Shown here: piece by piece, positions 9,595 through 18,476 of the stretch
Position numbering within the stretch: the first letter of the stretch is position 1
How the letters are laid out: every line of letters begins with the position of its first letter
NCBI GenBank assembly: GCA_001765415.1
Contig: CP017245.1
Coordinates: forward strand, 62,001-126,000
DNA length: 64,000 bases
Direction of reading: 5' to 3'
DNA from: Candidatus Melainabacteria bacterium MEL.A1
GTDB taxonomy: Bacteria > Cyanobacteriota > Vampirovibrionia > Gastranaerophilales > Gastranaerophilaceae
Notes under the pieces: generated by a model
Databases searched by the model: none
What the model saw: only the letters and a program-made list of their open reading frames with translations
What the model was told of the DNA's origin: nothing
Position numbers and translations under genes: made by a program

Positions 9595-9669
9595 TGGAGC
9601 GGGAGACGAGGCTCGAACTCGCGACATCTTCCTTGGCAAGGAAGCATTCTACCACTGAATTACCCCCGC
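9595..9669 (-). tRNA. tRNA-Gly (GCC)
   Basis: Minus-strand cloverleaf. The acceptor starts GCGGGGG and the 3' end is CTCCCGCTCCA with encoded CCA. The anticodon arm is CTTCC-TTGCCAA-GGAAG (anticodon GCC) and the T-loop is TTCGAGC. Its sequence is close to the Gly(CCC) gene at 3.8 kb, suggesting descent from a common copy. Confidence 0.97.
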
Positions 9670-9766
9670 ATTGGGTACTTCTCTATTATTACATGAAAGA
9701 TTTTTTTTTGCAAGCATTTTTTTTATTTTTATAAAAATAATGTTGTAACAAGTGAAAAATAATAAT

Positions 9767-12700
9767 TTACGCCACTTGTTCTTCTTTCTCGGTGCTATCT
9801 AAAGAGCGAACGCTTATATCCAGTCTGTCACCGAACTGTTTTTTCAATATATTTACTAGCTCATTTGAACTTGCGACCCAAAACATTGATGCTGCAAGAA
9901 CTTTTACATCTCCTTCCAAATCTTTTAACTTAAATGTTACAGGATCTGAACCGGCATGCTGACATAAAATGTTTTTCAAATAAACAACTTCTTCAAATTT
10001 GAAATCGTCATGCAATGTTATTGTAAATATGTTTGAATTATCCACTGTTTTTACGCTTTCAACCAAAAGTGTCGGCGGTTCGTCGTCACTTCTTCTACTA
10101 ACTTTTCCTGAAATAATTACTCTTTGCTCGTTTTGCAAAAAGTCACCATATTCCTGAATTGTTCGATTAAACGCAATAACTTCAATTTTGCCGGACAAAT
10201 CCTCAACTGTCACAAACCTGATAAATTTGGTTGGATCTTTTTTGGTTGGAATTTGTTTTACTGCCGTAATAAGTCCGCAAATTGTAACGATTTTGTCGTT
10301 CGGAAGTTCTGCAATTTCTGTGATTTTATGTGTCATCAAAAACGGTAACTTACTTCTAATTGTAGAAAGTGGGTGACTTGTTACGTAAAAACCTAAAAAT
10401 TCTTTTTCAAAGTTTTGCAAAGTTCTTGCATCATATTCCTCATCAGAACCTGATAGTTGGAATTTTGCATCTTCAATTGCAGATGTATCCCCGAGCATGT
10501 CGAATAAACTTCCTTGACCGGATTCTTTGGCCTTTGATTCTTTAGAGGCAGTTGCAGTAATATACTCAATATTATCCATAAGTTGTTTACGGCTTTTTTC
10601 AATTGATGCAAATGCTCCGGCTTTAATCAAGCCTTCTAAAGTCTTTTTGTTTGAACATTTTGTGTCAAGTCTTTTAACGTAATCGTAGATTGATTTGTAA
10701 TCTCCGTTTTCTTCTCTTTCTTTGATAATTTCTTCAATTACGGCTTCGCCAACTTGTTTGATTGATGCTAAGCCGAAACGAATGTTTTTACCATCCGGTG
10801 CATATTCCAAGAAAGACTTGTTGATATCAGGCGGAAGAACTTTAATTCCATATTTTAGAGCTTCTTCAATATACGCTTGAGTTTTTTCCTGATCACCAGC
10901 AACACTTGAAAGCAATGCTGACAAGTATTCTACGGGATAATGGCATTTTAAGTATGCCGTCTGATATGATACGAAAGCGTAAGCTGATGAGTGCGCACGG
11001 TTGAAGCAGTATGCTGCGAAGTTTTGGATTTGGTTAAATAATTTTTTGGCATCTTCAGCCTTCATTCCGTATTTAGCTGAACCTTCAATAAGTTTTCCTT
11101 CTTGAGCAGCCATAGCTTCTGGATCTTTGTGTCCCATCATACGACGAACCTGATCGGCTTGTCCCAATGAATAATCCGCCATGACTTGGAAGATTTGCAT
11201 AATCTGTTCTTGGTAAACCATTGTCCCGTAAGTATCTTTTAAGATAGGTTCAAGTCTAGGATGAGCATATGTAATCGCTTGACGACCATGTTTTCTTTCA
11301 ACGAAGTCGTCAACCATGCCTGAACCCAACGGACCTGGTCTGAATAGTGCAACTAAGGCTCCTAAATCTTCGAAAACATCTGGTTTTAGTTTTTTTACCA
11401 AACTTGTCATCCCAGAAGATTCTAACTGAAATACCCCAACGGTTTCCCCTCGAACAAGCATGTCATAAGTAGGTTTATCATCAAGCGGAATATGGTTGAT
11501 ATCAACATCAATCCCTTGACATTTTTGGATAAGTTTAACAGTCTTGTGTATCATTGTAAGGTTACGCAAGCCCAAAAAGTCCATCTTCAAAAGTTTCATC
11601 TTTTCAAGAATTTCTCGGTGATATTGCGTAATGATAATACCATCTTTTGACGGCTGAACTGGTACAATTTGGTCTAATGGTTTGTATGAAATGATAACGC
11701 CGGCTGCGTGCATACCGATACCACATTTAATTCCTTCAACGCATTTTGCCGTATCAATAACTCTTTTAATTTCAGGGTCTTCATCATAAAGTCTTTTTAG
11801 TTCAGAACCTTCGATCATGGAATTTTCAATTGTATCTTCAATTAAAGAGGCGGTTTTGTTACTTTTTGCATATTCCATCCCAAATACTCTGGCAACACTT
11901 TTGAAAGCGTTACGTGCTGCAAGTGTACTGAATGTAATGATTTGGCAAACCTTATCTGCGCCATATTTATCAACTACGTAGTCAATAACTTCACCACGTT
12001 TTTCAATACAGAAGTCGGTATCAATATCTGGCATACTGAAACGTTCTGGGTTCAAAAATCTTTCAAACAATAGATGGTGGCGAATAGGGTCAAGATCCGT
12101 GATATCAAGTGCGTAGGCAACAACAGAGCCGGCAGCCGAACCTCTGCCAGGACCAACCGGAATATCGTGAGTTTTGGCAAAGTGAATGAAATCCCATGTA
12201 ATCAAGAAATACGCAGAAAATCCCATTTTTTCGATAATTCCGAGTTCATATTTTACACGTTCTTTTAGTTCAGGTGTAATATTTTCTTCACCGTATTTCC
12301 TTTTCAAACCTTGCATAACAAGTTCTTCAAGATAGGAATCTGTTGTGTGGTTTGGTGGAACTTTAAAGTCAGGAAGTGGTGCTTCCCATTTAATAGTAAC
12401 GTGACATTGTTCAGCGATGTCGACTGTATTTTTTATACATTGGTCGAATGTTTCTGTGTCCATCCATTTGAAAGCATCACGCATTTCAGAAACTGTTTTT
12501 ACGTAGAACTCGTTGTTTGGAAAATGGAAACGATTTTCTTCATCCTTCATTGATTGTGTTTGCATACAAAGAAGGGTGTCATGCCAGTCAGCATCTTCTT
12601 TTCTCAAATAGTGAGAGTCGTTAGTGATAACCATTTTGATATCAAGTTCTTTGGCGATTTTTATTAAATCAGGATTTGTCCTTTTTTGTTCTTCCAGCCC

Positions 12701-13237
12701 GTGATCTTGAAGTTCTATGTAGTAATCTTCCCCAAATAAGTCTTTAAACCGTTTTGCAGTGGCTTTAGCTTCTTCATAATCACCTTTTAGCAGGTTTTGT
12801 AAAACTTCGCCACCTAAACAAGCAGAACAACAAATTAGTCCTTCGTGATGTTTTTCTAACAGTTCAAAATTAATACGCGGCTTCATGTAAAAACCTTTGC
12901 ATGCTGCATCGGATGCGAGTTTTACCATATTCATGTAGCCTGTATTATTTTTCGCAAGCAGGATGAGGTGATATCTTGGGTTGTTATGTGGATCTCTTTC
13001 GTCAAGAGGTCCATTGTGCATGTAAAATTCACAACCAATTATCGGTTTAATTCCAGCTTCTTTTGCTTCCAAATACAAATCCAAAGCACCATACATTACG
13101 CCGTGATCGGTAATAGCAACGGCTGGCATATTGTTTTCTTTTGCGAATTTACATAAATCTTTTAGCTTTATAGCACCGTCTAACAGAGAAAATTCACTGT
13201 GCAGGTGCAAAGGTACAAATTGTGTGTTCTCATCCAT
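9767..13237 (-). CDS. dnaE: DNA polymerase III subunit alpha
   Basis: The replicative polymerase, 1156 residues from the chosen ATG. The N-terminal PHP domain starts at HLHSEFSLLDGAIK (about residues 11-24) with ITDHGVMYGALDLY. The palm carries PDIDTDF (about 402-408) with catalytic aspartates, preceded by GPGRGSAAGSVVAY. Finger, helix-hairpin-helix (YCFNRAHSSAYA) and OB-fold (about 980-1060) regions follow. The gene is continuous, without the intein split found in many photosynthetic Cyanobacteria. A TTG ten codons upstream (13267) is possible but has no ribosome-binding site; the ATG also lacks a clear one. Confidence 0.97.
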   Translation of the reverse strand: MDENTQFVPLHLHSEFSLLDGAIKLKDLCKFAKENNMPAVAITDHGVMYGALDLYLEAKEAGIKPIIGCEFYMHNGPLDERDPHNNPRYHLILLAKNNTGYMNMVKLASDAACKGFYMKPRINFELLEKHHEGLICCSACLGGEVLQNLLKGDYEEAKATAKRFKDLFGEDYYIELQDHGLEEQKRTNPDLIKIAKELDIKMVITNDSHYLRKEDADWHDTLLCMQTQSMKDEENRFHFPNNEFYVKTVSEMRDAFKWMDTETFDQCIKNTVDIAEQCHVTIKWEAPLPDFKVPPNHTTDSYLEELVMQGLKRKYGEENITPELKERVKYELGIIEKMGFSAYFLITWDFIHFAKTHDIPVGPGRGSAAGSVVAYALDITDLDPIRHHLLFERFLNPERFSMPDIDTDFCIEKRGEVIDYVVDKYGADKVCQIITFSTLAARNAFKSVARVFGMEYAKSNKTASLIEDTIENSMIEGSELKRLYDEDPEIKRVIDTAKCVEGIKCGIGMHAAGVIISYKPLDQIVPVQPSKDGIIITQYHREILEKMKLLKMDFLGLRNLTMIHKTVKLIQKCQGIDVDINHIPLDDKPTYDMLVRGETVGVFQLESSGMTSLVKKLKPDVFEDLGALVALFRPGPLGSGMVDDFVERKHGRQAITYAHPRLEPILKDTYGTMVYQEQIMQIFQVMADYSLGQADQVRRMMGHKDPEAMAAQEGKLIEGSAKYGMKAEDAKKLFNQIQNFAAYCFNRAHSSAYAFVSYQTAYLKCHYPVEYLSALLSSVAGDQEKTQAYIEEALKYGIKVLPPDINKSFLEYAPDGKNIRFGLASIKQVGEAVIEEIIKEREENGDYKSIYDYVKRLDTKCSNKKTLEGLIKAGAFASIEKSRKQLMDNIEYITATASKESKAKESGQGSLFDMLGDTSAIEDAKFQLSGSDEEYDARTLQNFEKEFLGFYVTSHPLSTIRSKLPFLMTHKITEIAELPNDKIVTICGLITAVKQIPTKKDPTKFIRFVTVEDLSGKIEVIAFNRTIQEYGDFLQNEQRVIISGKVSRRSDDEPPTLLVESVKTVDNSNIFTITLHDDFKFEEVVYLKNILCQHAGSDPVTFKLKDLEGDVKVLAASMFWVASSNELVNILKKQFGDRLDISVRSLDSTEKEEQVA

Positions 13238-13330
13238 AATTAAAATAGTAGCACAAGAGTTAATCAAAAAACTTTGAATGTTAAATTATATTTATGTAAA
13301 AATTTGTTAGATGAATTTGTGAGTTGAAAA

Positions 13331-13587
13331 TGCTATGACGATGCCTTCATTAATTCAGAACCATAACTTCATCTACGGGGCTAACTGTTGGTAAAAATGG
13401 TGCAGTAAATGGAAAAGATAGATTTTTATTGTATTCAACAGGGAATGCTCCGGATTATTCATGGAAAGTTTTAGACCGAAATGAATTAATAGAACAATGT
13501 AAAAATTATACTGGTATTGAAGCTTGCACTGCTTTAATCATAGGAGATGGTTGGACTATTGCAAAGGATTATCCTATAAGATTGTAA
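13331..13587 (+). pseudogene. broken type IV prepilin-like gene
   Basis: A remnant of the prepilin family seen intact elsewhere in the window. One frame gives AMTMPSLIQNHN, the end of the N-terminal helix. A second frame from about 13354 gives a C-terminal portion with GKDRFLLYSTGNAPDYSW, ending CTALIIGDGWTIAKDYPIRL at a stop (13585-13587). That end matches the ends of the pilins at 33 kb and 49 kb (CAAYIMQNGWKIPKYYP and CTALIQYNNWKFPKDYP). The prepilin cleavage site and the middle of the protein are missing, so this is an internal deletion with a frame change. Dispersed repeats follow directly. Confidence 0.75.
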
Positions 13588-13751
13588 AAAGTTCTCTCTC
13601 TTGGGAGAGAGAGTGGTTGTTTGAACGATATGAATTACAACCGCGAGAGAGGGTAATAGTTCTTCTGATATTGTCTACTCACTATTCACCACTCACCTTC
13701 ACTTATCTTTACTGATATGGTCTTTTCTCTTCTCACTTTTCACTAAAAATT
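13588..13751 (+). repeat. dispersed repeat block behind the broken prepilin (R-C copy 1)
   Basis: It holds the hairpin CTCTCTC-TTGG-GAGAGAG (13594-13611). From 13677 to 13746 there is a copy of the dispersed ACTCACTATTCACCACTCAC element that recurs at 32622-32700 and, inverted, at 47749-47812. No gene is supported in this block. Confidence 0.7.
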
Positions 13752-14678
13752 TTAACAATAATTCTTCAATGTTTCGTTTATTCTTTCAACCATTTCTTCT
13801 TTCAAGAATTTTGGTGAACAAATTTCACATTCTGTACCATATCGCATTATTCTTTTCAAAAATTGTTCAAGATCTTCATTTTTGTTTACAATAACATGGC
13901 TTCCGTCAGATTCTATTTTGTCTAATCTTTCCCAATCTCTTAGTTTATAATTTTTTGCAAGTCTGTTTTTAATCTTGTAAACAACTGTTGTTGGTATTGA
14001 GGCTGAAGATGATGCTACAGGTAGTTGTTTTATTGATTTGATATTCTCAATCGGAATTTCGTAAATTCTACTTCCGCTATTTCCCATGACTTTTAAGCAG
14101 ATTTTTCGTTTTATGTATGTTTGTTCAAGCGGAGAGCAAATCAAATTTAGCTCTTTTCCTTTTTCATTAGTAAAAATGATTTCTAATTTTTGCTTATCTT
14201 GACAATATTTTTGGCATTGAACCACCTGTTCAACCATTTCTGAGTGGTAAAAAGATAGGTGCAAATTTTTTGTATTATTTGCAATTTGAGCGTAACTTTG
14301 TGCGCATTCATCATAACGCATTTCAAGTTTTCGTAAAATTTCGTTGAAATGTGTTCTTACTTTTCCGGTAGGCAAAAGATTTCTAGCCTCTTTTAGCAAT
14401 TCAATACTTTTTATGTCATCAAGGTCAAGTTTGATTTTGTATATTGAACTGTACATGTGGTACTTGCCTTGCGACTTTTTTACTTTCATTCCAAAGATTT
14501 TTAAAGCGTTCAAATACTTGTTAAGTGTAACGTGAGTATTTGAAGTTCCATCATAATTCCCGTCAGAGAAAAGTTCTATAACATCTGCAAATTCAACATC
14601 GCCATCATATAACATTTTTATGAATGTAAATAATTTTATGCAGGCATCATTGCATTTTTCTGTATATTTTCTAACCAC
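13752..14678 (-). CDS. WYL-like transcriptional regulator (second of tandem pair)
   Basis: A 308-residue protein. The first 80 residues look like a winged helix (FTFIKMLYDGDVEFADVIEL, then TLNKYLNALKIFGMKVKK). The C-terminal half (about 160-300) resembles the WYL sensor domain and its WCX extension: QKLEIIFTNEKGKELNLICS, a regular beta pattern, and EQFLKRIMRYGTECEICSP near the end. It starts with GTG and overlaps the end of its paralogue upstream by 8 nt, so the pair is probably translated together, like the PafB/PafC pair in Actinobacteria. Target genes are unknown. Confidence 0.7.
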   Translation of the reverse strand: MVRKYTEKCNDACIKLFTFIKMLYDGDVEFADVIELFSDGNYDGTSNTHVTLNKYLNALKIFGMKVKKSQGKYHMYSSIYKIKLDLDDIKSIELLKEARNLLPTGKVRTHFNEILRKLEMRYDECAQSYAQIANNTKNLHLSFYHSEMVEQVVQCQKYCQDKQKLEIIFTNEKGKELNLICSPLEQTYIKRKICLKVMGNSGSRIYEIPIENIKSIKQLPVASSSASIPTTVVYKIKNRLAKNYKLRDWERLDKIESDGSHVIVNKNEDLEQFLKRIMRYGTECEICSPKFLKEEMVERINETLKNYC

Positions 14679-15609
14679 AATAGTACCCCGCTTTCATGTC
14701 TTTTAACAATTGAACAAATTTTTCTTTAAAATCTTCCGGTTCAAGAATTTTACATTTTGGACCAAATTCTAAAATCCTTTGCTTTGCAAAAAATTCGTTA
14801 GATGTCGTCATTTCAACAACAATTTTTCCGTTACTTTGTTCTAATACTTTTTCGTTATCATTAAGTTCAATATTATTGTCATTTAATTCATATTTGATTT
14901 TAATCTTTTCAAGATGAGTTGTTTGTGTATGTTGGAACTTGATTTCATCAATGTTTTTAACTCTGCTTACTAAAAATGCTCCATATTGCATATATTCCAA
15001 ACCTGTTCCGCAAAGGTAGATTTTGTCATTTGAAATTTCGATTTTTTCAGAAATAATTTCAATATGTTTTTCGCCTGAATTTGGCGAATTGTAAGTTATA
15101 ACAATTTGATCTTGTCTGTTGCAACAGTCAAGCAAGCTTTTTAATATTTTTTTGTCAACATCTTTTAATGGAGAATATTTTCTCAGATTTGCTGCAAAAT
15201 CATCTTTTTTAAGATATTTGTTAAGCTTTTCAAAAAAGTTATCCATAGCCAAAAGTTCTTCTACTGTCATATTTTTCACAATACTTTTGAAAACTGTGGT
15301 TAAACTTCTTTGTTCTTCCTGTGTGAATTTTAGTTCAAACGGATGTTCCGAAATATAATAACGAGAAATTTTATCATCGCCTTTAATTCTTTTTACTTCA
15401 CATCCAAATCTTTTTAGGGAATTCATATAAACTCTGAATGTATCAATAGAAATCTTTTCACGCAAATAAGGGTGATTAAATATATAGTCACTTATTTCTG
15501 CGTAGCTTTTCGGACCTTCTGTAAGAAGGTTAAAGATTAGTAAAGCTTTATAACCTGTAAATGACATTAGGTTATATGTAACTTTTTGGTTTTTGATAAA
15601 TTGTTTCAT
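14671..15609 (-). CDS. WYL-like transcriptional regulator (first of tandem pair)
   Basis: A 312-residue paralogue of the gene that follows it. The N-terminal winged-helix region (YKALLIFNLLTEGPKSYAEI, then DTFRVYMNSLKRFGCEVKRI) is followed by a WYL-like domain (QIVITYNSPNSGEKHIEIIS, about 165-185) and a C-terminal extension ending RILEFGPKCKILEPEDFKEK. I chose the ATG at 15609 over the one two codons upstream because GGGGAG then stands at normal distance. A promoter with an overlapping palindrome lies just upstream, so autoregulation is plausible. Confidence 0.7.
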   Translation of the reverse strand: MKQFIKNQKVTYNLMSFTGYKALLIFNLLTEGPKSYAEISDYIFNHPYLREKISIDTFRVYMNSLKRFGCEVKRIKGDDKISRYYISEHPFELKFTQEEQRSLTTVFKSIVKNMTVEELLAMDNFFEKLNKYLKKDDFAANLRKYSPLKDVDKKILKSLLDCCNRQDQIVITYNSPNSGEKHIEIISEKIEISNDKIYLCGTGLEYMQYGAFLVSRVKNIDEIKFQHTQTTHLEKIKIKYELNDNNIELNDNEKVLEQSNGKIVVEMTTSNEFFAKQRILEFGPKCKILEPEDFKEKFVQLLKDMKAGYYCG

Positions 15610-15631
15610 ACACATCTCCCCATCTTTAATA

Positions 15632-15661
15632 ATAATACCATAGATTTTTTAACATGTGCAA
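15632..15661 (-). promoter_or_regulatory. predicted promoter of the WYL pair
   Basis: On the minus strand, TTGCAC (15656-15661), an 18-nt spacer with TG before the -10, and TATTAT (15632-15637), about 23 nt ahead of the start codon. Confidence 0.55.
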
Positions 15662-15671
15662 ATTTTACATG
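15653..15671. promoter_or_regulatory. CATGT-N9-ACATG palindrome, candidate operator
   Basis: Inverted repeat CATGT / ACATG separated by 9 nt. It overlaps the -35 box of the WYL-pair promoter. The position suits a repressor site; no second copy was noticed nearby. Confidence 0.4.
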
Positions 15672-16123
15672 CTATTTTACGAACATCAGCTTTTGTCAAT
15701 CAAAATTTTACTCATGTTTACGTAATTTCATTAAGATTACTTCATTAAGATTTAAGAACTTGAATTTTTCTTTGTCCTAGCAAGGGGCATGGCCAATTGT
15801 AAATTTTATTTTGTATTTCTTTACTTGTCAATTTTTTTACTTAGATTTACATTAATAGATGTGGAGGGGCTACAAGGAGAGTAGCAAAGATAACCCCAAA
15901 AGCGGTAGTAGGAGATAGTTTTAAAGAAAAAGAGGTGATGGCATTAAGATAGTTTGGAAATCTTAGAGAAAAAGGAAAATGTTAAAAGATTTATTCAAGA
16001 AATTGTAAAGAAAATTTGGTAAAAGTTTTGAACAATAGAAGTGCAATGATTAGGGATTTTTTTTATAGATTATTTGGGAATTAAAAGAGAATTTATGGGG
16101 ATGAGGAGATAGTTGAAATTTAT
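15672..16123 (+). other. non-coding stretch with a possible degraded coding remnant
   Basis: No intact gene. One frame (15857-15952) reads RCGGATRRVAKITPKAVVGD and on to a TAG. Re-entering frame after the stop gives FGNLREKGKC and further broken coding-like text, which suggests a decayed gene of unknown family. The same stretch can form a small hairpin (GCTAC-AAGGAGA-GTAGC inside GGGG/CCCC). ATTACTTCATTAAGATT-type direct repeats lie at about 15728-15752. Confidence 0.35.
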
Positions 16124-16150
16124 AAAGCTTGCGTTATCGCAAGCTTTTTT
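16124..16150 (+). terminator. strong hairpin terminator upstream of anmK
   Basis: Perfect stem AAAGCTTGCG / CGCAAGCTTT with a TTAT loop and a T6 run. It would end any transcript from the degraded region upstream. The predicted anmK promoter overlaps it. Confidence 0.75.
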
Positions 16151-16157
16151 ATATTAT
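16129..16157 (+). promoter_or_regulatory. predicted leaderless promoter of anmK
   Basis: TTGCGT (16129-16134), 17-nt spacer, TATTAT (16152-16157), then 6 nt to the ATG at 16164. The expected start of transcription coincides with the start codon, and there is no ribosome-binding site. It overlaps a terminator hairpin, which weakens this case compared with the others. Confidence 0.45.
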
Positions 16158-16163
16158 ATATAT

Positions 16164-17297
16164 ATGAATGATGAGTTGGAAACAAAACTTGTTATAGGGT
16201 TAATGTCTGGTACTTCTTGCGATAGTATTGATGCTGGGTTGTGCGAAGTTCATCCGGATTTGTCGGTAAAACTTATTTCCGGTATAAATTACAAATATCC
16301 AGAACATATAAGAGCGAAGATTTTTCAACTATTTTCTGGCGATGCGACAATTAAAGATGTTTGCCAGATGAATTTTGCAATTGGACATTGTTTTGCCGAA
16401 GCTTGCAAGGTTTTGATTTCGGAGCATCAAAAACCTGATTTTATTGCTAGTCATGGGCAAACAATTTATCATTTTCCAAAAGATGAAAAATTAGACAAAG
16501 TTTCTTTAAAAAGTACGTTACAAATTGGCGAAAGCTCTGTTATTGCAAGAGAAACAGGATGTTTAACTATTTCTAACTTTCGAGAAGCTGATATTGCAAC
16601 TGGCGGTGAAGGTGCGCCATTGGTTTGTTTTGCTGATGAAAAGTGGTTCAAACCATTGAAAAAGAATGTTTTAGTCCAAAATATCGGTGGAATTTCGAAC
16701 GTAACAGTTGTATCAAAGGATTTCCCTACATTTGGGTTTGATACAGGGTTGGGAAATATTATGATTGATTATTGTATGAACAAGTTCTTTAACCAACCTT
16801 ATGACAAAGATGGAAAAGTTGCAGATTCCGGAAAAGTTTGCGAAAGTTGGTTAGAATGCCTAATGCAAGATGAATATTATTTTAAAGTCCCGCCAAAAAC
16901 GACAGGTCGAGAATATTTTTCACCGGAATATATTGAAAACGCTTTACGTTTTGGCCCTAAAAAGCCAGAAGATATCGTTGCTACTGTGACTGCGCTTACC
17001 GCAAAGACTATTGCAAAATCTTATGAAAACTTTATTTACCCGGATATTGATGTCGAAGAAGTTATTATCGGTGGTGGTGGTGCATATAATCCTACATTGA
17101 TGAAGTATTTAAGACATTATTTACCAAAGCATGTAAATCTTAAAACCCATGAAGCTTATGGTATTTCTAACAATTTTAAAGAAGTTATGGCGTTTGCATT
17201 ATTAGGTTATTGCACATATTACAATATCCCGAATAATTTACCTTCATGTACAGGTGCGTCTAAGCGAGTTGTACTAGGTAAGTTGACTAATTGTTAA
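16164..17297 (+). CDS. anmK: anhydro-N-acetylmuramic acid kinase
   Basis: 377 residues from the chosen ATG. The ATP-binding motif GLMSGTSCDSID lies at about residues 12-23, and GGEGAPLV and NIGGISNV follow, all typical of AnmK. The enzyme phosphorylates and hydrolyses 1,6-anhydro-MurNAc to MurNAc-6-phosphate during recycling of cell-wall peptidoglycan. A longer frame opens at 16113, but those codons lie in a terminator hairpin and would put 17 unusual residues before the family's normal N-terminus. No Shine-Dalgarno is present; see the leaderless promoter. Confidence 0.95.
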   Translation: MNDELETKLVIGLMSGTSCDSIDAGLCEVHPDLSVKLISGINYKYPEHIRAKIFQLFSGDATIKDVCQMNFAIGHCFAEACKVLISEHQKPDFIASHGQTIYHFPKDEKLDKVSLKSTLQIGESSVIARETGCLTISNFREADIATGGEGAPLVCFADEKWFKPLKKNVLVQNIGGISNVTVVSKDFPTFGFDTGLGNIMIDYCMNKFFNQPYDKDGKVADSGKVCESWLECLMQDEYYFKVPPKTTGREYFSPEYIENALRFGPKKPEDIVATVTALTAKTIAKSYENFIYPDIDVEEVIIGGGGAYNPTLMKYLRHYLPKHVNLKTHEAYGISNNFKEVMAFALLGYCTYYNIPNNLPSCTGASKRVVLGKLTNC

Positions 17298-17435
17298 ATA
17301 GCTTTTAGTGATTAAGATTATTATATTAACATTTATTAATCAAAATATATAATAAGTAGCAAAAATTTTTTTTTAGCTGTTTAATGTGAATGGCTGAAAT
17401 AAAAATAGTTAATAAAAAAGAAAAGGAGAACTATA

Positions 17436-17669
17436 ATGGTTAATAATTTAGCATTCATTACCGGTAGAGAAATGGTAAAAATCAACCCCCAAACATTAAA
17501 CAAATCAGTAGAAGTAATTAAAGCATCATCAATTTTGCCAAAAGCAAAAAACATTGTTATGCCAAAAGCTCCAAGTGTTCCACAAGCTGTTTATACTAGC
17601 CCTTACGCATCTGTAGGCGATCTTGCTGAAAAATGTGTTGCTGGTAACAAATTAAACTTGTCTATCTAA
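17436..17669 (+). CDS. small protein of unknown function (77 aa)
   Basis: A well-formed AAAGGAG lies 8 nt before the ATG. The product is basic, without membrane segments, and carries a proline-rich middle (ILPKAKNIVMPKAPSVPQ). I do not recognise it. Its 3' end overlaps the convergent nnrD gene by 18 nt. The strong ribosome-binding site and ordinary codon use are the main support for a real gene. Confidence 0.6.
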   Translation: MVNNLAFITGREMVKINPQTLNKSVEVIKASSILPKAKNIVMPKAPSVPQAVYTSPYASVGDLAEKCVAGNKLNLSI

Positions 17670-18476
17670 GTAATTTTTTATGGCTAAAGGAATGTACCTG
17701 ATTGTGTCGGAAGCTAAAACTCCGTACGCACTCAGGTCATTTTTTGCCAAATCACCTGCCAATCCGTGTAAATAAACACCCAAAACTGCGCTATCGAAAA
17801 TATTCATTTTTTGTGCTAGTAATCCGCTTATCATGCCTGCCAAAACATCGCCACTTCCTGCTTTTGCAAGTGCGCTATTTCCGGTTGAGTTAATATAAAT
17901 TTTTTCATTATCACAAACAATTGTTTTATGTGATTTTAAAACAGTAACGCAATTATATTTTTTCGATATTTTTTGTGCAGATTGTTGCATATTGTTCAAA
18001 ACATCTTTTAATTCGCAATTCAATAGTCTTGAAGCTTCTTTGGGGTGTGGGGTTAAAATTGTATTTTTAGGTAACAAAATTTGTGTTTTAGATAAAATAT
18101 TTAATCCATCAGCATCAATAACTGTTGGTAAATTCATTTCAATTGCGAGTTTGATAGTGTTTTGAAAAATATTTTCCGTTTCTTTTGATATTGATAACCC
18201 GCAACCGATTAAAAGTACTGTTGAATTTATTATGATGTTTGAAATTTTTGATAAAGTTGCTAAAACAACTTCAGGTGCTTGATATGAAACAGCTTTTAAA
18301 GCATTTTCATGGCTTGCAAGTTCAACGAATCCAGCTCCAATCCTCAAAGCAGCAACAGAAGAAAGAAGTGCAGCGCCAGTCATATATTCAGAGCCTGAAA
18401 CATTCAATATTTTCCCAAAAGTTCCTTTATTGGAATTTTCTTCTCTTACCGGTAAATTTGGAAGTTTATAGTCCAT
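17652..18476 (-). CDS. nnrD: ADP-dependent NAD(P)H-hydrate dehydratase
   Basis: 274 residues from ATG 18476. The ribokinase-like fold is recognisable from KGTFGKILNVSGSEYMTGAA near the N-terminus, TPHPKEASRLL in the middle and AKAGSGDVLAGMISGLLAQK near the C-terminus, the last holding the catalytic GSGD. It repairs hydrated NADH and NADPH. The usual epimerase domain (NnrE) is absent, so this is the single-domain form. The start overlaps the end of trmL by 11 nt; a longer frame to 18509 would overlap trmL more and lacks family residues. Confidence 0.9.
   Translation of the reverse strand: MDYKLPNLPVREENSNKGTFGKILNVSGSEYMTGAALLSSVAALRIGAGFVELASHENALKAVSYQAPEVVLATLSKISNIIINSTVLLIGCGLSISKETENIFQNTIKLAIEMNLPTVIDADGLNILSKTQILLPKNTILTPHPKEASRLLNCELKDVLNNMQQSAQKISKKYNCVTVLKSHKTIVCDNEKIYINSTGNSALAKAGSGDVLAGMISGLLAQKMNIFDSAVLGVYLHGLAGDLAKNDLSAYGVLASDTIRYIPLAIKNYLDRQV

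Noticed and set aside
13238..13267. TTG start ten codons upstream for dnaE
   Set aside because: It has no ribosome-binding site and adds residues not usual for DnaE; the ATG at 13237 gives the normal N-terminus.
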